43,870 nt of DNA from an uncultured Lentisphaerota bacterium (GTDB lineage Bacteria > Verrucomicrobiota > Lentisphaeria > Victivallales > UBA1829): assembly GCA_900320095.1 (NCBI GenBank), contig ONQZ01000022.1, positions 1 to 43,870 on the forward strand. Direction: 5' to 3'. The translations under genes and the position numbers were made by a program. How positions within the stretch are numbered: the first letter of the stretch is position 1; every line of letters starts with the position of its first letter. The notes under the pieces were generated by a model. The model ran no database searches. It saw only the letters and a list, made by a program, of their open reading frames with translations, and had not been told where the DNA came from. Below are positions 15,720 through 23,780 of this stretch, piece after piece.

Positions 15720-16475
15720 ATGAATCCCGATCCCATCCAGTCCGCGGCCGACATCATCGCCGAAAAAAAGAACATGCTCATCTTCACCGGCGCCGGCGTC
15801 TCGGTCGAAAGCGGCATCCCGCCGTTCCGCGGCGCGGGCGGCCTGTGGCAGCAGGTGAACCCGGATTTCTTCGAGATCGACCACTTCATGCGGCATCCGG
15901 TGGAGTCCTGGAACCGCATCCGCTCCATCTTCTACGATCTCTGGGGCAAATGCGCCCCGAACGCCGCCCACCTCGCGTTCGCCGAACTGGAAAAGATGGG
16001 CGTCGCGTTCTCGCTCGTCACGCAGAACATAGACAATCTCCACCAGGCGGCGGGCTCGCAGAACGTGATCGAATTCCACGGCACGCTCGGACGCCTCCGC
16101 TGCACCGAATGCTCGTTCTCCGGGCCGCCGACCGCCGACCTCCTCGCCGGAAATCCGCCGTCCTGCCCGAAATGCGCCGGACTCCTGAAGCCGGACATCG
16201 TCTTCTTCGGCGAAGGCATCCCCGAGCACGCCATGGACCAGTCGTTCGCAGACGCCGAATCGTGCAGCGTGTGCCTCGTGAGCGGGACCACCGGCGAGGT
16301 CATGCCAGCCTGCATGGTGCCGCACACCGCCAAACGCCGCGGCGCGGTCGTCATCGAGGTCAATCCCGATCAATCCGCGTTCACCGGGCGCATCACCGAC
16401 ATCTGGCTCCGCGGCAAGGCGGGCGAGATCATGCCGCGGCTCCTCGACGAAGTCAAAAAGCGCCTCGCACAATGA
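15720..16475 (+). CDS. cobB: NAD-dependent protein deacylase, Sir2 family
   Basis: This 251-residue sirtuin has the NAD-binding FTGAGVSVESGIPPFRG motif at about residues 21-37, TQNIDNLHQAAGS, and the catalytic histidine in EFHGTL (near 115). It also has the zinc-binding cysteines CTEC and CPKC and the C-terminal VIEVNP segment. Sirtuins remove acyl groups from lysines while consuming NAD. The ATG at 15720 is favoured by GGAG at 15706-15709, although an in-frame TTG exists at 15711. The last bases overlap the hrpB start (ATGA). Confidence 0.93.
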   Translation: MNPDPIQSAADIIAEKKNMLIFTGAGVSVESGIPPFRGAGGLWQQVNPDFFEIDHFMRHPVESWNRIRSIFYDLWGKCAPNAAHLAFAELEKMGVAFSLVTQNIDNLHQAAGSQNVIEFHGTLGRLRCTECSFSGPPTADLLAGNPPSCPKCAGLLKPDIVFFGEGIPEHAMDQSFADAESCSVCLVSGTTGEVMPACMVPHTAKRRGAVVIEVNPDQSAFTGRITDIWLRGKAGEIMPRLLDEVKKRLAQ

Positions 16476-19018
16476 TCCGCTCCGGTCTCCCCGTCGACGC
16501 CGTCCTGCCCCGGATCGCGGACGCCGCGCGCGCCTGCCGTCCGCTGGTCGTCACGGCGGAACCCGGCGCGGGCAAAAGCACCGTCGTCCCGCTCGCCCTG
16601 CTCGAACCGGGCGTGCTGCCCGGGGGGAAGATCGTCATGCTGGAACCCCGCCGCATCGCCGCGCGCGCCGCGGCACGGCGCATGGCGTCGCTCCTGAACG
16701 AGCCGCCGGGGAAGACCGTGGGCTACCGGACGCGCTTCGAGACGCTCGTTTCGGCGGACACGCGCATCGAGGTCGTGACCGAGGCTCTGCTCACGCGCAT
16801 GCTCCAGCGCGATCCGTCGCTGGAGGGCGTCTCCGCCGTGATTTTCGACGAGTTCCACGAACGCAGCATCCACGCCGACCTCGCGCTCGCACTCACGCTC
16901 GACGCACGCTCCATCCTGCGCGACGACCTCCGCATCGCGCTCATGTCCGCCACGCTCGACGCGGATTCCGCCGCCGAACTCCTCGGAAACAATACGGAAA
17001 TCGTCAACGCCTCGGGACGCTGTTTCGAAGTCAAAGTAGGCTACGCACCGCTGAAACCCGGCGCGCCCGTCGAGCCGCACGCCGCCTCGGTCGTGCTGGA
17101 CGCCATGAAGTCGCACGAAGGCGACGCGCTCGTCTTCCTCCCCGGCGAAGCGGAGATTCGCCGCACCGCCGCCGAACTCGCCTCCATGCGCCACGAGTTC
17201 GAAGGCCTCCCGCTCTACGGCTCGCTCTCCGCCGCCGAACAGGACCGCGTGTTCGTGCCGTCGGACCGCCGCCGCATCATCCTCGCGACACCCGTCGCAG
17301 AGACCAGCATCACGATCCCCGGCATCCGCATCGTCGTCGATTCCGGCCTCGCGCGCATGCCGTTCTTCTCCCCCGCGTCCGGCATGGACCAGCTCCGCAC
17401 GGTCAGAATCTCGAAGGCATCCGCCGAACAGCGCCGCGGCCGCGCCGGCCGCACCGCGCCGGGCGTCTGCATCCGCCTCTGGCACGAATACGAACAGAAC
17501 GCCATGCCGGATTTCGCCCCGCCGGAGATCGAACACGCCGACCTCACGGAGCTCGCGCTGGAACTGGCGCAGTGGGGCGTGGTCCGCGAAAAGGCCGCCG
17601 CCCTGCCCTGGATGACGCCGCCGCCCGAGGTCAAGCTCGACTATGCGTTCGATCTGCTGACCGGACTCGGCGCGATCTCGGCGAAGACCGGGCAGATCAC
17701 CCCTCACGGCAAGCTTCTGCACCGATTGCCCGTGCATCCGCGCCTCGCAAACGCCATTCTGTTCGCCGACGCGCACGGACTCCGCCGCGAGGCACTTCAG
17801 ATCGCCGCGATCCTGTCCGACCGCGACCCGCTCGTCAATCCCCAGACCGCCGACCTCGCCGAACGCCTCGCCGCGCTCGACCAGGCGTCCGCGCATCCTG
17901 CCGACAGACAAACGCTCTTTCGCATCCGGCAGGTGGTTTCCCAGCTCGAAGCGGCTCTTCCCCGTGCCGGAGCGAAGCCCGGCACAACCGCAGTGGAGGC
18001 CCCGCCTCCCCGTGCCGGAAGCGAAGCCCGGCACAGTATCAGTCGAGGACTTGTCCTCGCGGCGGCATACCCCGACCGCATCGCGCGGCGGCGTTCCGGC
18101 GGCGACCGCCCCGAATACCTGCTCTCCAACGGCATGACCGCCAAGCTCGGCGCGCGCGACCCGCTCCGCGATTCGGAATACCTCGCCGTGGCGGATTCCG
18201 GCGGCCTCTCGGGACAGCCTACGATCCGCCTCGCACTCCCGCTCGACATCGCCCAGCTCGAAGCCGCCCTGCCGGACCTCTTCCGCACGCGCCGCGAAAC
18301 GGTCTGGGATGACGATGCGCTGTGCGTCCGCGTGTTCAACGTGAAGGCGGTCGGCTCGCTCACGATCGAACGCAAACCCTCCAATCTGCGACCCGGCGAC
18401 GACACCGCCGCGCTCCTGATCGCCGCCGTCCGCAAACGCGGCTTCGCCTCGCTCGGAATCTCCCCCGCCCAGCTCAAATTCCTCCGCCGAATCCAGTTCC
18501 TGCACGTACATGGTTGCGAGGGCTTCCCGGACTGCTCGGAACAGCATCTGCTCGACACGCTCGAGGACTGGCTCGCGCCGCACCTCGACGGCGTCAGCCG
18601 CCTCGACAGGCTCGCGGACCTGGATTACCGTTCCGTCTTCGCCGCCATGCTCCCCCCGAAAGCCCAGTCCACACTGAACTCGCTCGCGCCCGAACGATTC
18701 GAGGTCCCCAGCGGCTCGCACATCGCCATCGACTATTCTGACCCCGCCACGCCGATGGTGCGCGTGAAACTTCAGGAGGTCTTCGGCCTCGCGCATTCGC
18801 CGAAGATCGCCGGCGGACGCGTCCCGCTCGTGTTCGACCTGCTTTCGCCCGCCATGCGAACCGTGCAGATCACGCGGAACCTGGACGAATTCTGGGACGG
18901 CTCGTATTTTCTCGTGCGGAAGGACATGCGCGGCCGCTACCCGAAGCACAACTGGCCCGAGGACCCGCGCACCGAGCCTCCCTCCCGTTCCAGCATCAAG
19001 CGCCCGAAAAAAGCCTGA
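16472..19018 (+). CDS. hrpB: ATP-dependent helicase HrpB (DEAH/RHA family) with in-frame repeat insertion
   Basis: This 848-residue protein matches HrpB. It has Walker A AEPGAGKST (about residues 27-35), a DEFH box in VIFDEFHERSIHADLA, motif III MSATLDA, the helicase C domain with ATPVAETSITIPG and AEQRRGRAGRTAPG, and a C-terminal HrpB domain (GLVLAAAYPDRIARRR; FEVPSGSHIAIDYSD). Its exact cellular role is poorly defined. Residues about 498-530 (17964-18059) do not resemble the family and are encoded by palindromic repeats sitting where the QVVSQLEAAL and AAAYPDRIA segments should almost adjoin. It ends 7 bp before the convergent EEP gene. Confidence 0.93.
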   Translation: MIRSGLPVDAVLPRIADAARACRPLVVTAEPGAGKSTVVPLALLEPGVLPGGKIVMLEPRRIAARAAARRMASLLNEPPGKTVGYRTRFETLVSADTRIEVVTEALLTRMLQRDPSLEGVSAVIFDEFHERSIHADLALALTLDARSILRDDLRIALMSATLDADSAAELLGNNTEIVNASGRCFEVKVGYAPLKPGAPVEPHAASVVLDAMKSHEGDALVFLPGEAEIRRTAAELASMRHEFEGLPLYGSLSAAEQDRVFVPSDRRRIILATPVAETSITIPGIRIVVDSGLARMPFFSPASGMDQLRTVRISKASAEQRRGRAGRTAPGVCIRLWHEYEQNAMPDFAPPEIEHADLTELALELAQWGVVREKAAALPWMTPPPEVKLDYAFDLLTGLGAISAKTGQITPHGKLLHRLPVHPRLANAILFADAHGLRREALQIAAILSDRDPLVNPQTADLAERLAALDQASAHPADRQTLFRIRQVVSQLEAALPRAGAKPGTTAVEAPPPRAGSEARHSISRGLVLAAAYPDRIARRRSGGDRPEYLLSNGMTAKLGARDPLRDSEYLAVADSGGLSGQPTIRLALPLDIAQLEAALPDLFRTRRETVWDDDALCVRVFNVKAVGSLTIERKPSNLRPGDDTAALLIAAVRKRGFASLGISPAQLKFLRRIQFLHVHGCEGFPDCSEQHLLDTLEDWLAPHLDGVSRLDRLADLDYRSVFAAMLPPKAQSTLNSLAPERFEVPSGSHIAIDYSDPATPMVRVKLQEVFGLAHSPKIAGGRVPLVFDLLSPAMRTVQITRNLDEFWDGSYFLVRKDMRGRYPKHNWPEDPRTEPPSRSSIKRPKKA
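17964..18059. repeat. Palindromic repeat cluster, copy B, inside hrpB
   Basis: Four hairpins follow one another inside the reading frame. They are 17964-17985 (arms GTGCCGG/CCGGCAC, loop AGCGAAGC), 17995-18009 (GGAGGC/GCCTCC), 18012-18034 (the same arms, loop AAGCGAAGC with one extra base) and 18044-18059 (CGAGGAC/GTCCTCG). The first and third are the same unit seen at 12376-12440 and 32772-32885. The extra base puts the second unit in another reading frame: the first reads PRAGAKPGT, the other PRAGSEARHS. The gene stays open. Confidence 0.85.
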
Positions 19019-19025
19019 CCCGGTT

Positions 19026-19958
19026 TTATTTCTCCGGGGCGGCAAGGAGGACGATCTCGGCTGTGACCGGGAAATGGTCGGACGACGCGAGGCCGTTTCG
19101 GAAGTCGTTGATCGTGCCGTGGGAGAGCACGCGCACGCGGTCGTTCACGAAGATGAAGTCGATCGGCTTCCTGTGGGAGCGCTCCTTGCGGTTCTCGTGG
19201 AAATCGTGGAACGTCTCGTCGCCCGCGCCGTAGTGGTCGGTCTCGGAGACGTCGCGGGCGTTCCGCAGCACGCCGAGCACGCGCCGCACGGGCATGTCGT
19301 CGGCGGTGGAATTGAAGTCGCCGGTGAGGATGAACGGGTATTTCTCGATCATGGGCGCGAGGCGCGTGAGGATCACGTTCACGCCCTGGATCCGCGCCAT
19401 CGCGCTCCGGTTGTCGAGGTGCGTATTCGCGATGACGAAGCGCTGATTGGTCCGGCGGTCCCTCAGAAGACCCCACGTGCATATGCGCGGACATCCGGAA
19501 TCCCAGGCGGAGGAACCGGGGTTTCCGGGGTTGTCGGAGAGCCAGAACGTCTCCTGCGAGATCACCTCGAAGCGCGCGGGATCGTAGAAAACGACGTTGT
19601 GCTCGTCGCCCTTGTGCCTGTCGCGCCCGACGCCGAAATAATTGAACTCGAGCGAGGCGGCGAGGTCCTTGATCGGGCCGGACAGCGTCTCCTGCGTGCC
19701 GATCAGCTCGAATTTGTTGTCGCGGATGGTCTTCACCATGCGCGGCAGGCGGTCGCGCCACGAGTTCGGCGCACGGTCGCTCGGGCCGCGCACGTTGTAG
19801 GTCGCCACGCGGATCAGGTCCTTTTCCGCCCCGGCGTCCGCCTTCGAAATCTGCGCGCCGGAGAGGTCCAGCGCGGCGACAAAGCTCAAAGCCGCGGCCG
19901 CGGCGATCATCAGCACAGCCGGCAGTCCGCCCGGCCTGCGTTGGAAAAACTTGTTCAT
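19026..19958 (-). CDS. Secreted endonuclease/exonuclease/phosphatase (EEP) superfamily protein
   Basis: This 310-residue protein has a signal or anchor segment at about residues 11-31 and an EEP fold. Metal and catalytic motifs in order are ATYNVRG (near 52), the metal-binding Glu in IGTQET, ANTHLDNRS (catalytic His), TGDFNST (Asp, Asn), and SSDHFPVTAEI at the C-terminus. The superfamily includes DNase I-like nucleases, sphingomyelinases and inositol phosphatases. The substrate here is unknown. The start at 19958 has AGGAG 8 nt upstream. It is the last gene of a long minus-strand operon, 29 bp after xseA. Confidence 0.88.
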   Translation of the reverse strand: MNKFFQRRPGGLPAVLMIAAAAALSFVAALDLSGAQISKADAGAEKDLIRVATYNVRGPSDRAPNSWRDRLPRMVKTIRDNKFELIGTQETLSGPIKDLAASLEFNYFGVGRDRHKGDEHNVVFYDPARFEVISQETFWLSDNPGNPGSSAWDSGCPRICTWGLLRDRRTNQRFVIANTHLDNRSAMARIQGVNVILTRLAPMIEKYPFILTGDFNSTADDMPVRRVLGVLRNARDVSETDHYGAGDETFHDFHENRKERSHRKPIDFIFVNDRVRVLSHGTINDFRNGLASSDHFPVTAEIVLLAAPEK

Positions 19959-19987
19959 GGGATGCTCCTTTCCCGTTGATTCCATTT

Positions 19988-21292
19988 TCAATTCGCCGCT
20001 TCGGGTCCCGCCGTGATCAGCGGCAGGAGGTCGCGGCGGCCGTTTTTGTCGGCATCGGCCTCGCGGACGCTCCGGACATCCAGATCCGCCGCGCCGTCCG
20101 CCAGGATCGCGCGCACGCGCTGTCCCGCCCGAAGCCCGCCGACGCCCGTGATCTGACGGCCCGTACCGGGTTCCGCCAGATAGACGTAGCCGCGTTTCAA
20201 AATCCGGAACGGATCGTAGGCGTCGAACTCGGCGCGGACGCGTTCCAGTCGGTGCGTGGCGGCGTCGGCACGGCGCAGGAGGGCGGCGGACGCGCTCTGC
20301 ATGAGCATGTCCACGCGCTGCATGCGTTCCAGCGCCAGGCGCATGGAGTCGCGGAACACCTTCGACGCCATCACGTGCGCGAGGCGTCCGGCGGACCGTT
20401 CCACGGCGTACGCGGCGGCCGTGTTCATCCTCACCTTCAGGTCGTCCAGCGAGTCGAGCAGGACGCGTTTCTCCGGGATGAGCTGTTCCGCCGCCCCGCT
20501 CGGCGTCGGCGCGCGCATATCCGCGACGAAATCCGAAATCGTAAAGTCGATCTCATGCCCGACCGCGCTCACCACGGGTATCTTCGAGGCGTAGATCGCA
20601 CGCGCCAGCACCTCTTCGTTGAACGGCCACAGGTCCTCCATCGAACCGCCGCCGCGCGTGAGCACGATCACGTCCACGCCGCCCGCCCGGTTGAAGAACC
20701 GGACGGCGCGCGCGAGTTTTTCCGCCGCGCCCTTGCCCTGCACGGGGGCGGGACAGAGGCGGATTTCGAGGTTCGGGAACCGCGCGAGGGCGATCTTCAT
20801 GAAGTCCTTTACGGCGGCGCCCATGGGCGAGCTGATGACGCCGATGCGCTTCGGCAAAAACGGGACCGGCTTCTTGTGTTCGGGGTCAAAAAGCCCTTCC
20901 GCGGCCAATTTTTCCTTCAGAAGCGCGAACTGGCGGTGCAGGTCCCCCACGCCGCACAACTGGAGTTTTTTGATGTAGAACTGGTAGTCGCCGCGCTGCG
21001 TGTACAGCGACAGCGAGCCGAATGCCTCGACCTGGTCGCCGACCTTCAGCCCGAGCCTGCGGCATACCTCCGAGCCGCTGAAATACACCGCGCGCACCTG
21101 CGACGCCGCGTCCTTCAGCGTGAGGTAGACATGCCCAGAGCGGTACGGATTGTACGAGCCGACCTCGCCGGTCAGCCAGAACGGCCGGAACGAATTCTCG
21201 AGGATCGTGCGGACCGCGTCGTTCAGCTCGGAGACGGTCCAGGGGCGTTCCTCGCCGACCATGCCGGACGATTGTTCCGGTTCACCCCACAT
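19988..21292 (-). CDS. xseA: Exodeoxyribonuclease VII large subunit
   Basis: This 434-residue protein has an N-terminal OB-fold (WTVSELNDAVRTILENSFRPFWLTGEVGSY, GHVYLTLKD). The nuclease core contains KRIGVISSPMGAAVKDF, VDVIVLTRGGGSMEDLWPFNEE and PVVSAVGHEIDFTISDFVADMRAPTPSGAAE. A helical region and a C-terminal ILKRGYVYL segment follow. ExoVII degrades ssDNA in both directions and needs several small XseB subunits. No xseB is adjacent. The ATG at 21292 overlaps the DUF502 gene by 11 bp. An in-frame ATG at 21262 is an alternative start. Confidence 0.95.
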   Translation of the reverse strand: MWGEPEQSSGMVGEERPWTVSELNDAVRTILENSFRPFWLTGEVGSYNPYRSGHVYLTLKDAASQVRAVYFSGSEVCRRLGLKVGDQVEAFGSLSLYTQRGDYQFYIKKLQLCGVGDLHRQFALLKEKLAAEGLFDPEHKKPVPFLPKRIGVISSPMGAAVKDFMKIALARFPNLEIRLCPAPVQGKGAAEKLARAVRFFNRAGGVDVIVLTRGGGSMEDLWPFNEEVLARAIYASKIPVVSAVGHEIDFTISDFVADMRAPTPSGAAEQLIPEKRVLLDSLDDLKVRMNTAAAYAVERSAGRLAHVMASKVFRDSMRLALERMQRVDMLMQSASAALLRRADAATHRLERVRAEFDAYDPFRILKRGYVYLAEPGTGRQITGVGGLRAGQRVRAILADGAADLDVRSVREADADKNGRRDLLPLITAGPEAAN

Positions 21293-21992
21293 CGCCGGAC
21301 TTTTCCCCGTTTTCGTCGTCGGAGCCGGGCAGGATCGCGCCGCAGCTCACGATCAGGCGCATGGCGTCGGACACGCTCATGTCGAGCATGATGCATTCGT
21401 CGCGCGGGATCAGCATCAGGAATCCGCTTGTCGGGTTGGGCGTGGTCGGCATGAAGACGCTGATCAGGTCGCCCTTGCCGAGACGGCGCGCCGCCTCGCT
21501 GTTCTCGGGCGTGTTCTCGTTGGTCATGAACCCGATCGCCCAGCAGCCCTTGCGTGGGTATTCGAACAGGACGACCTGCCGGAACATGCTGCCTTTTTTC
21601 GACGACATGATCGTGTCGCCGATCTGCTTGCAGGTCGAGTAGATGAAGTTGACGAGCGGGACTTTCAGGAGCAGCGCCTGCGCCTTTTCGATCACCTTGC
21701 GGCCGAGCGTGATCTTCGTGAGCACGCCGATGAAGAACAGCGCCGACAGCACGACGACCAGCGCCAGCACGCGGATGATCTGCGTGCGCCAGAAAGGCGG
21801 CAGCTCGGACATCAGCCCCATGGAATCGGCGAGTGTGAGCCCCCAGCCCGTGAGGCGGGAATAAACATACCAGGCGACCCAGAGCGACAGGATCACCGGG
21901 ACCGCCACGAGCAGGCCGGTCACGATCATGTTGCGGAAGAACTGGAAATGTTTCTTTTTCGCGGGCGGGTTCAGTTCGGCTTTATTCGGCAT
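21282..21992 (-). CDS. DUF502 family integral membrane protein
   Basis: This 236-residue protein has two transmembrane helices, at about residues 22-44 (NMIVTGLLVAVPVILSLWVAW) and 72-92 (IIRVLALVVVLSALFFIGVL). A conserved DUF502 soluble domain follows, with KVPLVNFIYSTCKQIGDTI, SKKGSMFRQVVLFEYPRKGCWAIGFMT, VFMPTTPNPTSGFLMLIP and MSVSDAMRLIVSCG. Its function is unknown. The start at 21992 was chosen from the GAGGGG 10 nt upstream. It overlaps both neighbours by 11 bp, so it is translated as part of the corC-xseA run. Confidence 0.9.
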   Translation of the reverse strand: MPNKAELNPPAKKKHFQFFRNMIVTGLLVAVPVILSLWVAWYVYSRLTGWGLTLADSMGLMSELPPFWRTQIIRVLALVVVLSALFFIGVLTKITLGRKVIEKAQALLLKVPLVNFIYSTCKQIGDTIMSSKKGSMFRQVVLFEYPRKGCWAIGFMTNENTPENSEAARRLGKGDLISVFMPTTPNPTSGFLMLIPRDECIMLDMSVSDAMRLIVSCGAILPGSDDENGEKSGDVG

Positions 21993-23262
21993 CGTCGGTG
22001 TTCCCCTCTTTCTCCTGAATCGGTTCAAGTTTCAGTTTGCGGATCCTGCGCGAGTCCGCCACAAGGATCGTGGCGCGGAACACGCCCGGCTCTTCGTAGG
22101 TCTCCCTCGCGCGCGGGATGCGGCCCAGGCGGGCGCAGATGTAGCCGCCGATGGTGTCGGCCTCGTCGGAATCCTCGATCGCGATCCCCGCCTCGGTGTT
22201 CACGTCGTCCACGGGCGTGCGCGCGTCCAGGACCACGGACCCGTCTGGCAGGTGTTCGGGCGGCTCCTCGAAATCCTCGGCGGTGTCGTATTCGTCGTGG
22301 ATCTCGCCCACGATCTCCTCGATGATGTCCTCGAACGTGACGACGCCCGAGGTCCCGCCGTATTCGTCGATGATGACGGCGAAATGGTTGCTCGTGCGCT
22401 TGATCTGGCGGAGCAGGTCGGAGACTTCCTTGGTCTCCGGGATGAAGATCGGCGGGCGCGCCAGCTCGGTGAGCGTCTTGCCCTCCAGGCTGTGCTCGTC
22501 GATGAAGTCCTTCGCGTACAGGATTCCCTTCACGTCGTCCAGATTCGCGCCGTACACGGGGATGCGGCTGTGGCCGGACTCGACGAAGAGCTTTTTGGCG
22601 TCGGCGACGCTCGCGGAAGCCTGGATCGCCTCCAGGTCCACGCGCGGCGTCATGATCTCGCGCACCTTCATCTCGCCGAGCTCCAGGATGCCGCGGATCA
22701 TCTGCTTTTCCTCCTCCTCCAGACCGTCGGACTCGTCCTCGTCCGGACCGTCCAGCATGCTCATGATCTCGTCTTCGGCGGAGGCAAGCTCGTCCGGGGC
22801 GTCCGCGCGGTGCCAGTCGTCGCCCGCGGTCGTCACGTTTTCGATCAGCGTGGCGAGCGGATGGAAGAATTTGCTCGCGACGATCGGGATCGTGAATTTC
22901 AGGACGGCAAGGTCGAACCGCAGGATCACGAGGCGGGCGGCGAGCTCCGAGAGGACGGTCAGGATCGTGACCGCGCCCATGATGACCAGCCAGCCCCAAT
23001 GGTGCGCGAATTCCGGCGCGATGGAACCCGTCCACTCCATCGCGAGCACGCCCGCGAACGCCGCCAGCACGCACAAGATCAGCTTCAGCAGCGCGCGCAG
23101 GGATTCTTCCCGGTCGTGCCAGTTCTCCAGCTGTTCCGCAAACTTGCGGTCGCGTTCGGCGACTTTCAGGATGCGGCCGCCGGTCAGCGAAGAGAACGCC
23201 TCGAACGCGGCGGTGATCCAGAGGTACAGGATTGAGCAGAAAATGAGGAGCGCCAAGTTCAT
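21982..23262 (-). CDS. CorC/HlyC-type CBS-domain membrane protein
   Basis: This 426-residue protein begins with a CNNM/DUF21-like membrane region of about three helices (residues 1-25, 57-77, 88-110). An acidic linker and a CBS pair follow (EIMTPRVDLEAIQASASVADAKKLF to FAVIIDEYGGTSGVVTFEDIIEEIVGEI, about 195-330). The C-terminal CorC_HlyC domain includes ADTIGGYICARLGRIP. The family is linked to Mg/Co efflux or membrane ion balance, and the old name haemolysin is misleading. The position next to ybeY and phoH is widely conserved. The start is 2 bp beyond the ybeY stop. Confidence 0.92.
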   Translation of the reverse strand: MNLALLIFCSILYLWITAAFEAFSSLTGGRILKVAERDRKFAEQLENWHDREESLRALLKLILCVLAAFAGVLAMEWTGSIAPEFAHHWGWLVIMGAVTILTVLSELAARLVILRFDLAVLKFTIPIVASKFFHPLATLIENVTTAGDDWHRADAPDELASAEDEIMSMLDGPDEDESDGLEEEEKQMIRGILELGEMKVREIMTPRVDLEAIQASASVADAKKLFVESGHSRIPVYGANLDDVKGILYAKDFIDEHSLEGKTLTELARPPIFIPETKEVSDLLRQIKRTSNHFAVIIDEYGGTSGVVTFEDIIEEIVGEIHDEYDTAEDFEEPPEHLPDGSVVLDARTPVDDVNTEAGIAIEDSDEADTIGGYICARLGRIPRARETYEEPGVFRATILVADSRRIRKLKLEPIQEKEGNTDDAE

Positions 23263-23264
23263 TT

Positions 23265-23780
23265 TTAAAGGTCCTTATGTTCCATCGGCGGTATGAGCCC
23301 GGCCTTGCGGAGCCCCGCCATCACGCGCTTCTCGGCGCGGCGCATCACGCGTTTCGCCTTCGGGTTCAGGTCGTCGTATCCGGCCGCGTGGAGCAGTCCA
23401 TGCGCCACGTACAGCGCCACTTCCTCGGCATACGGCAGGCCGCGTTTCACCGCCTGTTCGTACGCCACGGCGGGACACACGATGAGCTCGATGGAGGGAT
23501 CGGCGTCGTCCGAAACCTCGAAGGCACCGGTTTCGTCCGCGAATCCCGGATCGTCCTCCGCGCGGTAGTCGAAGCTGATCACGTCCGTCGGCCCGTGATG
23601 CCCCAGGAAATCCTCGTTCACGCGTTCGATGCCGACCGGGGACAGGAACGACACGCAGACACCGCCGGGCACGTCGTGAAGTCCGGCAAGCTCGGCGGCC
23701 GCGGCGGTCATTTTTCGCAGCCGCGCCCGGGACGGAGCGGGAAAGCTTTTGCCCGCGCGCCAGATGGTGACGGCTTTCAT
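23265..23780 (-). CDS. ybeY: Endoribonuclease YbeY (rRNA maturation)
   Basis: This 171-residue metalloprotein has LSPVGIERVNEDFLGHHGPTDVISFDY and the zinc motif HGLLHAAGYDD (about residues 130-140). The usual motif ends in His; here the third ligand position is Asp, a change I recall from some Bacteroidetes. YbeY trims 16S rRNA 3' ends and helps ribosome quality control. It overlaps pgpH by an ATGA junction and is 2 bp from corC, giving the classic phoH-pgpH-ybeY-corC order. Confidence 0.93.
   Translation of the reverse strand: MKAVTIWRAGKSFPAPSRARLRKMTAAAAELAGLHDVPGGVCVSFLSPVGIERVNEDFLGHHGPTDVISFDYRAEDDPGFADETGAFEVSDDADPSIELIVCPAVAYEQAVKRGLPYAEEVALYVAHGLLHAAGYDDLNPKAKRVMRRAEKRVMAGLRKAGLIPPMEHKDL

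Noticed and set aside
16370..19045. An 891-codon open frame on the minus strand opposite hrpB
   Set aside because: Antisense shadow of the HrpB gene with no domain, no ribosome-binding site and a composition typical of shadows.
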